Below the pieces are notes generated by a model. That model was given only the letters and a program-made list of their open reading frames with translations, did not search any database and was not told the DNA's origin. From Dehalococcoidia bacterium (GTDB lineage Bacteria > Chloroflexota > Dehalococcoidia > Lucifugimonadales > UBA3495), in assembly GCA_022450395.1 (NCBI GenBank), contig JAKUQE010000011.1, positions 1-58,911 on the forward strand: a stretch of DNA of 58,911 nt, in the 5' to 3' direction. Below are positions 19,956-29,124 of the stretch, one piece after another (within the stretch, counting starts at the first letter, position 1; every line of letters starts with the position of its first letter). The translations under genes and the position numbers were made by a program.

Positions 19956-20993
19956 TTGCCATCGTTAGTTTCGCCGCAGATAGAGATCGCCGACGATTTC
20001 GAGGCGGTACAGCGCCTTTACTTGGACCGTGGCTGGTCCGACGGACTGCCGATAGTGCCGCCGACGCTGCAACGAGTCGAGGCAATGTTGGCCGCCACCA
20101 GCCTGGCCTCAGACCACGTGGTAGCCGAGATTCCTCCCATTTGGGGCGCGGCCACGGTGGAAAAGCTGGCCATCAATGCCGTGATGGCCGGATGCCTCCC
20201 CGAATACCTGCCGGTGTTGATCGCCGCCGTGGAAGCGATCGCGGACCCGGTCTTCAATCTTTACGCCATTCAGGCCACTACCCATCCCTGCGCCCCCCTT
20301 ATGATAATCAATGGCCCCATCAGGGAGGCCCTGGGTATGAACTACTCATCTGGGTCGTTCGGGCCGGGTTGGCGAGCCAACGCGACCATTGGCCGGGCCA
20401 TGCGCTTGGTCCTGTTAAATGTTGGTGGGGCTTACCCCGGGGTGGGCGACATGTCCACCCAAGGCGCTCCTTCCAAATTCAGCTACTGCGTGGCGGAGAA
20501 CGAGGAAGAGAATCCGTGGGAACCTCTACATGTTGAGCGAGGTTTCCGTCCGGACCAAAGCGCTGTAACGGTGATGGCCGGGGAACCACCTCACAACATC
20601 AACGACCATTCGGGCCGTTCGGCCGATGATATCCTCACCATCGTGGCGGGAGCGATATCCGTAACCGGCGCCAACAACGCCTACACGGGCGGTGAAACCC
20701 TATTGGCCCTTGGTCCGGAACACGCCGCCACCATCAGCGGCGACGGGTTAAGCAAGAAAGATGTCGTCGAATGGCTGCACCAACGGGCCAAGATCCCCCT
20801 GGAACGTTACACCCACGATACCCTGATGGAACGGATGCAGCGCATCCCGGACGGTCCGATTCCCATGATCCGCACCCTAGATGATCTGGTCGTCATCGTA
20901 CTTGGGGGACCGGGCAAACACTCGTCATGGATACCGACCTTCGGCGGCAACACCAAGTCGGTCACCAAAGAAATCATCTGGAGCGGCGGATAG
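19956..20993 (+). CDS. Conserved protein of unknown function, downstream neighbour of the UGSC selenoprotein
   Basis: Long intact ORF (345 aa, ...LYLDRGWSDGLPIVPPTLQRVEAMLAAT...IWGAATVEKLAINAVMAGCLPEYLPVLIAAVEAIADPVFNLYAIQATTHPCAPLMIINGP...), same strand as the UGSC gene. Confidence 0.7.
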   Translation: MPSLVSPQIEIADDFEAVQRLYLDRGWSDGLPIVPPTLQRVEAMLAATSLASDHVVAEIPPIWGAATVEKLAINAVMAGCLPEYLPVLIAAVEAIADPVFNLYAIQATTHPCAPLMIINGPIREALGMNYSSGSFGPGWRANATIGRAMRLVLLNVGGAYPGVGDMSTQGAPSKFSYCVAENEEENPWEPLHVERGFRPDQSAVTVMAGEPPHNINDHSGRSADDILTIVAGAISVTGANNAYTGGETLLALGPEHAATISGDGLSKKDVVEWLHQRAKIPLERYTHDTLMERMQRIPDGPIPMIRTLDDLVVIVLGGPGKHSSWIPTFGGNTKSVTKEIIWSGG

Positions 20994-21038
20994 TACTTAT
21001 GCGACTAGTATCGCCAGCGATGTCATTCCGAGCGCCCC

Positions 21039-21140
21039 TCTGTCATTCCGAGCGTAGCGAGGAATCTCAAGTGACCGCTAAATCCAGGCCTGAGATTCCT
21101 CGCCGCCCTTCAGCGGAAGGGCTGGTGTCGGAATGACAGA
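21039..21140. repeat. Long imperfect inverted repeat (CATTCCGAGCG..AGCGAGGAATCT type dispersed element)
   Basis: Outer arms TCTGTCATTCCGA (21039-21051)/TCGGAATGACAGA (21128-21140) and inner arms GCGAGGAATCTCA (21057-21069)/TGAGATTCCTCGC (21091-21103), both perfect. Confidence 0.8.
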
Positions 21141-21312
21141 GAACCGAGGCCGATAGATGGCAATCCTATCTGAGGATCCACGACGAGGGCCTAAGAGAAT
21201 GCAACGCTCGCAAGTGGCTTTGGTTGCCTGACAACCGAATACTTCCCTAACGCCTGTTTGGCCCGGTAAAGCATAGGTTCCAAAATTTGGTCTCACCTCA
21301 GGAGCACTCCAT

Positions 21313-21654
21313 ATGCAAAAGTTCATCCACGTTGAAAAACCCTTTGTCGCCCTGTTGAGCGGTCTGCTGCCGTTACCCTGGTGATGAGTGGTTCCTGGCT
21401 TGCTCGGCCTCCTGGGCGGCGCCCCGGCCGGGCTGGCCACGGCGCCTGCGTTGCAGGCGCTTACGTGGCCCTTCCTAGCGGTCACACTGATCATGCTCAG
21501 CAGGGGTTGGTATCTTGAAGTCGCTAGCTGGAAGAGGTGGCGGCGCTCTACATGGAGCCGCCGTTCCTTCACGATGCTGATGATATCGACGGCGCTGGCA
21601 GTTTCTCTCTGGACCCTTCGATTCACCGGCGTATTCGGAATGAGCCCCATTTAA
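21313..21654 (+). CDS. Small membrane protein, MerT-like, candidate double-selenocysteine protein; tandem in-frame TGA TGA at 21382-21387
   Basis: AGGAG ribosome-binding site before ATG 21313. Readthrough gives MQKFIHVEKPFVALLSGLLPLPW-UU-VVPGLLGLLGGAPAGLATAPALQALTWPFLAVTLIMLSRGWYLEVASWKRWRRSTWSRRSFTMLMISTALAVSLWTLRFTGVFGMSPI; UU falls where MerT-type proteins have CC followed by a hydrophobic helix. Confidence 0.5.
21403..21432 (+). promoter_or_regulatory. Candidate bacterial SECIS for the tandem-UGA ORF
   Basis: CTCGGCC-TCCT-GGGC-GGC-GCCC-C-GGCCGGG: 7-bp lower stem (one G-U) and 4-bp upper stem, apical G at 21418, 31 nt after the second TGA. The region is GC-rich, so chance hairpins are possible. 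Confidence 0.4.
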
Positions 21655-21691
21655 ACGCCCCGATCAATTGCTCGATGCTTAGGAGGTATAG

Positions 21692-21931
21692 ATGCTGACA
21701 GTGTTCGGCGTCATTGCCGTATCCATCATGTTTTTGGCTTACTGGCTGGAGCCCCGGTCCAAGTGGATGGTGCTGATATTCGCCGGTGGATCAGCCCTCA
21801 CCGCCGCCTACAGCGGCCTGGTCGCGGCCTACCCCATCACGGTCATCGAAACCTTGTGGGCGTTGGTAGCGTTGCAGCGTTTTTGGCGGCGGCATCGCAG
21901 TGAGCGTCTGTCGGCACTCGCGGCGGGTTAG
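21692..21931 (+). CDS. Small membrane protein of unknown function
   Basis: AGGAGGT upstream of ATG; two hydrophobic segments: MLTVFGVIAVSIMFLAYWLEPRSKWMVLIFAGGSALTAAYSGLVAAYPITVIETLWALVALQRFWRR. Confidence 0.65.
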   Translation: MLTVFGVIAVSIMFLAYWLEPRSKWMVLIFAGGSALTAAYSGLVAAYPITVIETLWALVALQRFWRRHRSERLSALAAG

Positions 21932-22001
21932 TGTTCAGGTCTGGATGGTAGAATACCCTCGTCGTATCACTACCCACGGGCTACTAGGAGGAGATTAAGC
22001 C

Positions 22002-23135
22002 ATGGCCAGAGAAATCGTTATCTCGTCCGACTCCCACGTGTTCGAGCCCCCCAACCTGTGGACCGAGAGGATCGACGCCAAGTTTCGCGATCGGGCCCCC
22101 CACTTGGAGCGGGTCGGCGATGTTGATCAGTTGGTGGTGGAAGGCGATCAGATGATCGCCGGTATCGGCCTCATCTCTAACGCCGGCGCCCGTTTCGAAG
22201 CCCCGGAGACCATCTCAGCCCACGGCCGGTTCGACGATGTCCACACCGGGGGATACGACCCGGACCAGCATATCAAGGACATGGAGATCGACGGTGTTTC
22301 CGGGGAAGTGCTGTACCCTTCCCAGGGCCTTTTCTACTTCAAGATCGCCGATTCGGAGTTGATGTCCGCAGTATTCCGGGCTTACAACGACTGGCTGTCC
22401 GACTTCTGCGGCACCAACCCAGACCGGCTCAAGGGCATCGCCATGATCAATCTTGACGATGTCGCCGATGGAATGAGGGAGCTGGAACGCAGCGCGAAAA
22501 TGGGTCTGGTAGGTGGGATGATATCCGAATACCCGTGGGAAGCGCGCCGCTACGACAGTCCGGAGTATGAACCCTTCTGGGCCGCTGCCCAAGACCTGAA
22601 CATGCCACTGAGCCTGCACACCGCCACCCGCAGGGAAGGGAAGAGCCGGGGCGAGGGAAACACGAACATCCGGGACGCCAGCGGTCGTGCCAACAAAGTA
22701 TTCTGGCCCTCTACTTCGATGTGCGACATGATATTCGCCGGTGTATTTGAGCGATATCCAAAGCTAAAGCTGGCCGTCGTAGAGTTCGAGCTTGCCTGGG
22801 TACCCCACCTGCTCGGCACCATGGATTACACTTACCGGGAAAGACACGAGGAAGCAACATACCGGTTCAAAAACGGCGTCTTGCCCAGCGATTTCTTCCA
22901 CAGCAACGTGTATCTGAGCTTCCAAGAAGACGACATCGGAATCAGGCTGCGGGACGTCATCGGCGTGGACCAACTCATGTGGGGATCAGACTATCCCCAC
23001 GCCGAATCCACTTTCCCCAAGTCCCGGGAGATTCTGGACCGTATTCTGGAAGGAGTCCCCCAAGACGAAAAAGCGCAGATAGTAGGAACAACCACGGCCC
23101 GATTGTACGGCTTCGACATGGAACGGATTTCCTAG
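22002..23135 (+). CDS. Amidohydrolase family protein (amidohydrolase_2, TIM-barrel metal-dependent hydrolase)
   Basis: IVISSDSHVFEPPNLWTERI...LGTMDYTYRE...GVDQLMWGSDYPHAESTFPKSREIL; AGGAGG upstream. Confidence 0.9.
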   Translation: MAREIVISSDSHVFEPPNLWTERIDAKFRDRAPHLERVGDVDQLVVEGDQMIAGIGLISNAGARFEAPETISAHGRFDDVHTGGYDPDQHIKDMEIDGVSGEVLYPSQGLFYFKIADSELMSAVFRAYNDWLSDFCGTNPDRLKGIAMINLDDVADGMRELERSAKMGLVGGMISEYPWEARRYDSPEYEPFWAAAQDLNMPLSLHTATRREGKSRGEGNTNIRDASGRANKVFWPSTSMCDMIFAGVFERYPKLKLAVVEFELAWVPHLLGTMDYTYRERHEEATYRFKNGVLPSDFFHSNVYLSFQEDDIGIRLRDVIGVDQLMWGSDYPHAESTFPKSREILDRILEGVPQDEKAQIVGTTTARLYGFDMERIS

Positions 23136-23270
23136 CTGCGCCAACCAGATTCTCCGAGAGCGGATCCCGGTATCCCGGACTCTTTGACGAATACCGAGCG
23201 TTCCAGTTAGAAACGCCGATGGGTGGGCGGCAAATTACCGGGCCGCAGGAATCGTAGTGATTCAAGATTC

Positions 23271-23863
23271 TTAGGGCTTCCGGTACCGGTAGCCGAAGCC
23301 CCTGCTGGTCTCGATAAGTTTGGGACTGCTGGGGTCAAGTTCTATCTTCCGGCGAAGATATCCCACGTACAGGCGGACTACATCAGCGGATTCGACGTAA
23401 TCCTGTCCCCATACGCGGTCCAGCAACTGATCTTGGCTCAGCACCCGGCCCGCGTTCTCCGTTAGGGTAGCCAGAAGGCGGAACTCCGTTGGCGTAAGTT
23501 CAATCGTCTGCCCTCGCACGGCCACTTTGTGTCTGGGATAGTCGATGGTTATTTCGGCATCCTGGTATACCAAGCTTTCCGAACCCTCAGGAGTTATCGA
23601 GGCTCGCCGGAGGGATGTCTCGCCGCGAGCGAGAAACTCTTCGCTTGAGAACGGCTTGGTGATATAGTCGTCCGCGCCTCCCCTCAATCCTCTAACTTTG
23701 TCTCTTTCTAGGGCCGCCGCCGTCAACATCAAAACCGGCAAGTTGGACATCTCCCGGCCGCGACGACAGTGTTATACCCGGCTCGTTCCAAACGGGTTGA
23801 CACAAAAAGGCGGATGTCGTCATCGTCGTCGATAACCAGGATCTTTTTCTTGACTTCAGCCAT
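23271..23863 (-). pseudogene. OmpR/PhoB-type response regulator with internally deleted and frameshifted receiver domain
   Basis: 23729..23863 encodes MAEVKKKILVIDDDDDIRLFVSTRLERAGYNTVVAAGRCPTCRF*; 23271..23750 in another frame encodes MSNLPVLMLTAAALERDKVRGLRGGADDYITKPFSSEEF... plus winged helix (TPTEFRLLATLTENAGRVLSQDQLLDRVWGQDY...VDVYVGYLRRKIE type). Confidence 0.8.
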
Positions 23864-24121
23864 TTACCATCCGGCGCACGAGCATTGCTGGTCTGTACGG
23901 ATTATAACAAACGTCTCGCCGCAGCGGTGATGGATCGGCCTTTTCCATCTTTCCGATGCCCCGGATCTAACACGCTTTTCTCACACAACTATTCTCGCGC
24001 CCTCACAATGAAGCTCTAACCTATATGTGAAAGGGCCCAACCCTTTGGCCATATGAGCAACTGGGACTGATGGGCGGGAAGAAGACTGGGCCGGTGGATA
24101 TCGGAACAAGGAGTTGAATCG

Positions 24122-24271
24122 ATGGAGCTCTTTCTGACTGCTATCAGTATGTTGGCTTATCCGGCGTCAATCTTGATTGGGGCCAGGTTATTGAAGAATA
24201 GAATGCGCCGAGCCCAGCAACGAGACTATCTATTTCGAAACCGGACCGATGTGATGCGTCGTGCTGAATAG
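24122..24271 (+). CDS. Possible 49-aa small membrane protein
   Basis: MELFLTAISMLAYPASILIGARLLKNRMRRAQQRDYLFRNRTDVMRRAE*; GGAG upstream; not in the supplied ORF track because of its size. Confidence 0.3.
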   Translation: MELFLTAISMLAYPASILIGARLLKNRMRRAQQRDYLFRNRTDVMRRAE

Positions 24272-24624
24272 TTCGAGCTAGAGTGCCGTATTAGGCGCTC
24301 CGTTGAATTATTCTCACCGGAATCACACAAGATACATACGATAGGCCCACATGTTCGTTCTAAACTATTCATTAAGCAACTGCATAGATCGCCCGGGGAC
24401 ACAAAGAGGACGACAGTTCGCCTCTCATAAGACATCCCCTGCGATGGCGGTGCCGGTCGGAGCCCGGAGATCTACTTAAACATTAAAACTTTGACCACTA
24501 GGTGATCGAGAATTTTTACATCGGTGATCGACGAGGGTTGATGGCCTACTCAAACCCTCGTCAGTCATCGATTTTAGTGGGGGCGCAGCCTGGCCGCGCA
24601 ATATCGCATAGGAGCGCCCGGACA

Positions 24625-24798
24625 ATGTTGCGGTTTAAATCGTGCCCAAAATGCAAGTCGGGCGACATGGTAATAGACCGGGACAATTACGGTTCCTACA
24701 TGCGTTGTCTGCAGTGTGGACTCCTAAAGTACTTGGGATTACCCAACGTATCCGTAACAACTCGATTGGTTCCACATCCAGTAGACAAAGCCACATAG
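24625..24798 (+). CDS. Small zinc-ribbon protein
   Basis: MLRFKSCPKCKSGDMVIDRDNYGSYMRCLQCGLLKYLG: CxxC...CxxC ribbon. Confidence 0.5.
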   Translation: MLRFKSCPKCKSGDMVIDRDNYGSYMRCLQCGLLKYLGLPNVSVTTRLVPHPVDKAT

Positions 24799-25222
24799 AA
24801 TATTGAGTCTCTGCATTTCCCTCGCCTGTCGACTAATAGTCCTATAATTCAGCTACCTCAACAAATGATTAAATCTATTCGGAACGATCGGTTAATTTGA
24901 TCCGCTGATAACCGGGCGGTAGCAATATCTTTACCCGACATCTTTCTATCCATACCTGGGCTGCCGGAGGGTTTGTCCTGGCTCTCGCCAGGGCAACTTT
25001 AGACGCGGATCTTGATGCAAATACTCAATTCAATGCCGTTAACCAGGGAGCCTTAGAAAATCCGACCGGCTTCTCTACGCGAGGTTCAATGTCTTTGGTG
25101 CAAGGACCGTGGCCAGCGCGGTAAGACTGTAATCTTAAGTGAGCCAGAGGCGCAAGTGGCCGGAACTTCTCACGGCTCGAGTGCTTCTAACCGAGAAACC
25201 ACCCCAATCAGGAAGGGAATAT

Positions 25223-28200
25223 ATGAGAATTAGCATCGGGAGAAAACTAACTATTTCCTACTTGCTAGTTGCTCTACTTGTTGGGGTCCTCGGAGTTATT
25301 GGATATTCGAACATGAGAGAAACCGGAAAACAGGTAGACGTGATAAGAGAGGAGTCAGCCAGACTAGTCATATTAACTGACATGAAATCACAGATTCTAG
25401 AGGGTATCGAGGAAGCGTTCGCTTACCCTCTATTGGACGACCCTCAAGAAAAAGCAGAGTTTTATGAAAAGTTAGATCAATTTGATTCTATGGCTGCCCA
25501 GTTTGAGCACATCGCACGTGTTGGTCTGCCAGGTCAAGAGGTAGAAACTGAATTATACAAACAAATAATTACCGCAAAGGGAGTCCTGGAAATAGCTGCC
25601 GGCAACATGTTTGAGAGCTATGAAAGGGATGGGGCGGTAAACCAATCACATGTTGCTTCCTTTGAAGAAGCGATAGATGACGTAATTCCATTAATAGATC
25701 GCTTTTTGGAGATTGGCGTTGAAGAAGTTGCCCAAGCGAATCAAGATATACAGGCAACGATCGCAAATGCGGATAGGCTAACATTCATCGTAGTATCGGC
25801 CGCTGTGGTTCTAGCGATTGGCTTAGGTCTCTTCCTATCCCGGACCATCTTAATACCCATCAATATTTTGAGAGATGTGGCAGAGGAGCTTGGCGAGGGA
25901 AACCTTAGTATAAGGGCAAATGTCGAATCTAAAGATGAAATAGGTAGCCTGGCGAATTCATTCAATCAGATGGCCTCTGGGATCCAGCAGGCGGAGGAGG
26001 AACGAGCAGTCCTTTTCGAGGAGCTCACAGTCCTTTACGACATTTCGCAAATTTTCTCCCAATTGGGGGATTTTGAATCAAAAACCACCAGGGTCATGGA
26101 GAGGATGGCCCAATCGTCAGGAGCAGACTGGGCAACCCTCAGAATGCCCAAAGAAGATCAACCGGGCCTGCACTTGTTGGCCGCGGCCGGACCGGCGGTG
26201 GCGGAATCCCCTCCGATTCCGGTCTTCACCGAGGCCCAGACCCTGAGCACCGCGGCATTCACCGAGGGCCGGACAATAGTCATCGACGATTACGTTGCCA
26301 CGCCTTCTCATTCCCAGACTCTCGTCGATCTTGGAATGCAATCAATGGTTATCTTGCCGATCAGGGTCGAGGGGCGCACTGTGGCCTTGGTTACGGTTAT
26401 ATCCAAGGATAAGCGCTACTTTACCCCGCGATTGGTAGGCTTGTTGACGGCTGTGGGAGGAGGCTTGGGGACTCTCCTAGAGAACTCCATGCTTCACGAT
26501 GAGAACCAGCAATCAGATCGGGCCCAGCGCCGGTTGGCCCAAGAGAGCCAGGTAATGGCCGAGATCGGCCAGGAAATTAGCTCATCGCTAGAGATCGAGG
26601 AGGTATACGAGAGGTTTGCCGAATTAGTCAGAAAGATTCTGCCATTTGACTGGATCACTATTAACACCGTCGATATGCAATCTGGCACAACCACTCTGGC
26701 CTATGTAACCGGGGTTGAAATACCGGGCCGCGCAACCGGGACATTAGTTCCATTGGCAGGCACATTTACGGAACGGGTGATGCAATCATCAGAAGGATTA
26801 ACGTTCCAACCGGATGACCTGAAGCGGGAAGCCAGCGTTATTCCAGGTCTGATGCCATATTTTGAAGCTGAATGCCGCTCGTTTCTTGGCGTACCTCTGC
26901 TCTCCAGAGGAGAAGTAATCGCAGTATTGAATATGGTGTCGACGCTGCCACAGGCTTACTCGGCCCAAGATCTGGATCTTGCGATGGCCATTGGTCAACA
27001 GATCGCAGGGGCGATTGCCAACGCCCAACAATACGCGGAACGCAGACGATCGGAGCAGGAGACTCGCATCCTTGCCGATTTGGGCCGAATCATCAGTTCA
27101 TCTTTGGACATTAACGAGGTGTATCAGACGCTGGGCGAGCAGATCAAAAAGGCGATCCCCTTCGATCGTCTTAGTTTGAACCTAATCAATAAGGAAAACC
27201 AAACGACGTCACCCACGTGGTTGATGGGTACCACCATTCCCGGACGAGAGGCTACGGACCAAGTTCCCTTCGCTGGAGCTTTGTCCGGGGAGGTCGTCCA
27301 AACGCGATCGCCTATCATGTTGGAGGTGGAAACTCCGGAAGACATAGAGGACCGATTCCCTCTGCTGATGCCTGCCTTCGAAGCAGGTTTGCGCTCGTTT
27401 TTGACCGTTCCGCTGATCGACCGTGGCGAAATTATCGGCATCATGCAGATGAGATCAAAAGAACGCGGCGTATACTTCCAGCGTCACTTGGAATTCGCCG
27501 AGCGAATCGCCCGGCAAATAGCCAGGGCAATCTCCAACGCACAGCTTTACGCTGACTGGAAACGTTTGGCGGAAGAAAATTCCGTGGTTGCCGAAATCGG
27601 TCGTGTCGTCAGTTCATCCCTGGACGTCAACGAAGTGTACGACCTCCTGGGAGAGGCAATTAAAGGGCTCATCCCCTTCGACCGCATGTCTCTAAGTTTG
27701 GTTGATTAGCAGGGTGGAGTCGAGTCCCCCAAATGGGTTACCGGAATCTACGTGCCCGGTAGGACACCAGGCGACGTTAATCCCATAGCTGGAACCCTGG
27801 CCGGCGAAGTCATCCGCGTCAATGCGCCCATGCTGGTGGAAGCGGAAACAGCGGCAGACTTGGACTTCTTGCCGGGACTACTTCCCAATTACCATGTCGG
27901 CATGAGGTCTTTCATGGCGGCGCCACTGAATTATCACGACACTACCATGGGGGTTCTCCAGGTACGCTCACGCCACACCGGTATTTACTCTCAGGAGCAT
28001 CTGAAACTACTCGAACGGGTCGCATACCAAATCGCCGGCGCGATTGCCAACGCTGAGCTTTACACGCAGCAGAGGGAGGCCCAAGAGGAAATTCGAGACC
28101 TAGCCAAATTTCCATCGGAGAACCCCAACCCGGTATTACGCATCGCAAGTGACGGGAAAGTCATGTACGCCAATACCGAAGGAGAGCGATTCTTACATCG

Positions 28201-29101
28201 ACAGGGATTCTCGGTCGGCGAGGTGGCGCCGGCGAATTGGCTTCGAATGGTGGAAGAGGTTTTGGGTTCAGGCTTGAGCGCCGAGGATGAATTCGAATCT
28301 GGCGACCGTGCCTTCGCTTTCGTCTTCGCGCCGATCGTGGACGCGGCCTATGTCAACGTATATGGGCGTGACATCACGGAACGAAAGGCGATGGACCGCA
28401 TGAAAGACGAGTTCGTCGCTATAGTTTCTCACGAGTTGAGAACCCCGATAACCTCGATAAAAGGGTTCCTAGAGCTAATCATGGAAGGGTCAACGGATTC
28501 TCTGAATGAGGACCAGATACAGTTTCTTGATGCCATGCGGCGTAACACAGATCGGCTTGAGGTTCTAATAAACGACCTTCTCGATCTCTCTCGACTCGAA
28601 GGCGGCATGGTGATCCTTGAACGATCGGAATTCCCGTTCGGAGATGTTGTCACTCAAGTTCTCAGCGAAATGAAGCCAGATATAGAAGGCAAGGAACTAA
28701 AAGTCGTGTGGCACGGTGACAGCGCCCTCGTCCGGGTCCTAGGCGATAGACCCAGGGTAGTCCAGATCGTCGCGAACTTACTGAGCAACGCGGTGAAATA
28801 CAGCCCCGCGATGTCGGTGATAGAAGTCGATGTAGATCCCGTCACCGAAGCGTCAGAATATTTGAAAGTCAACGTTCGGGATCATGGTTTGGGGATTCCT
28901 GATGAAGACATCAACAAGCTGTTCCACAGATTCTATCGGATAGATAACTCAACGACCCGGTCGACAACCGGTACCGGTCTTGGACTGATTATTACGAAGG
29001 CGTTGGTGGAACTTCACGGGGGCGAGATTTGGGTGGAGAGCGAGACTGGTAAGGGAAGCGTGTTTAGCTTCACTTTGCCGATCGGCTCGGCGCCGGTCTA
29101 G
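25223..29101 (+). CDS. Sensor histidine kinase: TM/HAMP, multiple tandem GAF domains, HisKA, HATPase_c; interrupted by in-frame TAG at 27707-27709 inside the last GAF
   Basis: ORFs 25139..27709 and 27752..29101 are in the same frame. [43 protein letters not shown]; repeated GAF starts (...SSSLE/DIEEVYE..., [22 protein letters not shown]); H-box [29 protein letters not shown] boxes [49 protein letters not shown]. Confidence 0.85.
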
Positions 29102-29124
29102 ACGGGCCCGAAAACAGCCTTAGG

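Noticed and set aside
3157-29101. Genome-wide reassignment of TAG to an amino acid
   Set aside because: TAG is the terminal stop of many intact genes here (ABC-F, lipoprotein, amidohydrolase 22002, birA, hisG, hisB, meaB and others), so only context-dependent readthrough remains plausible.
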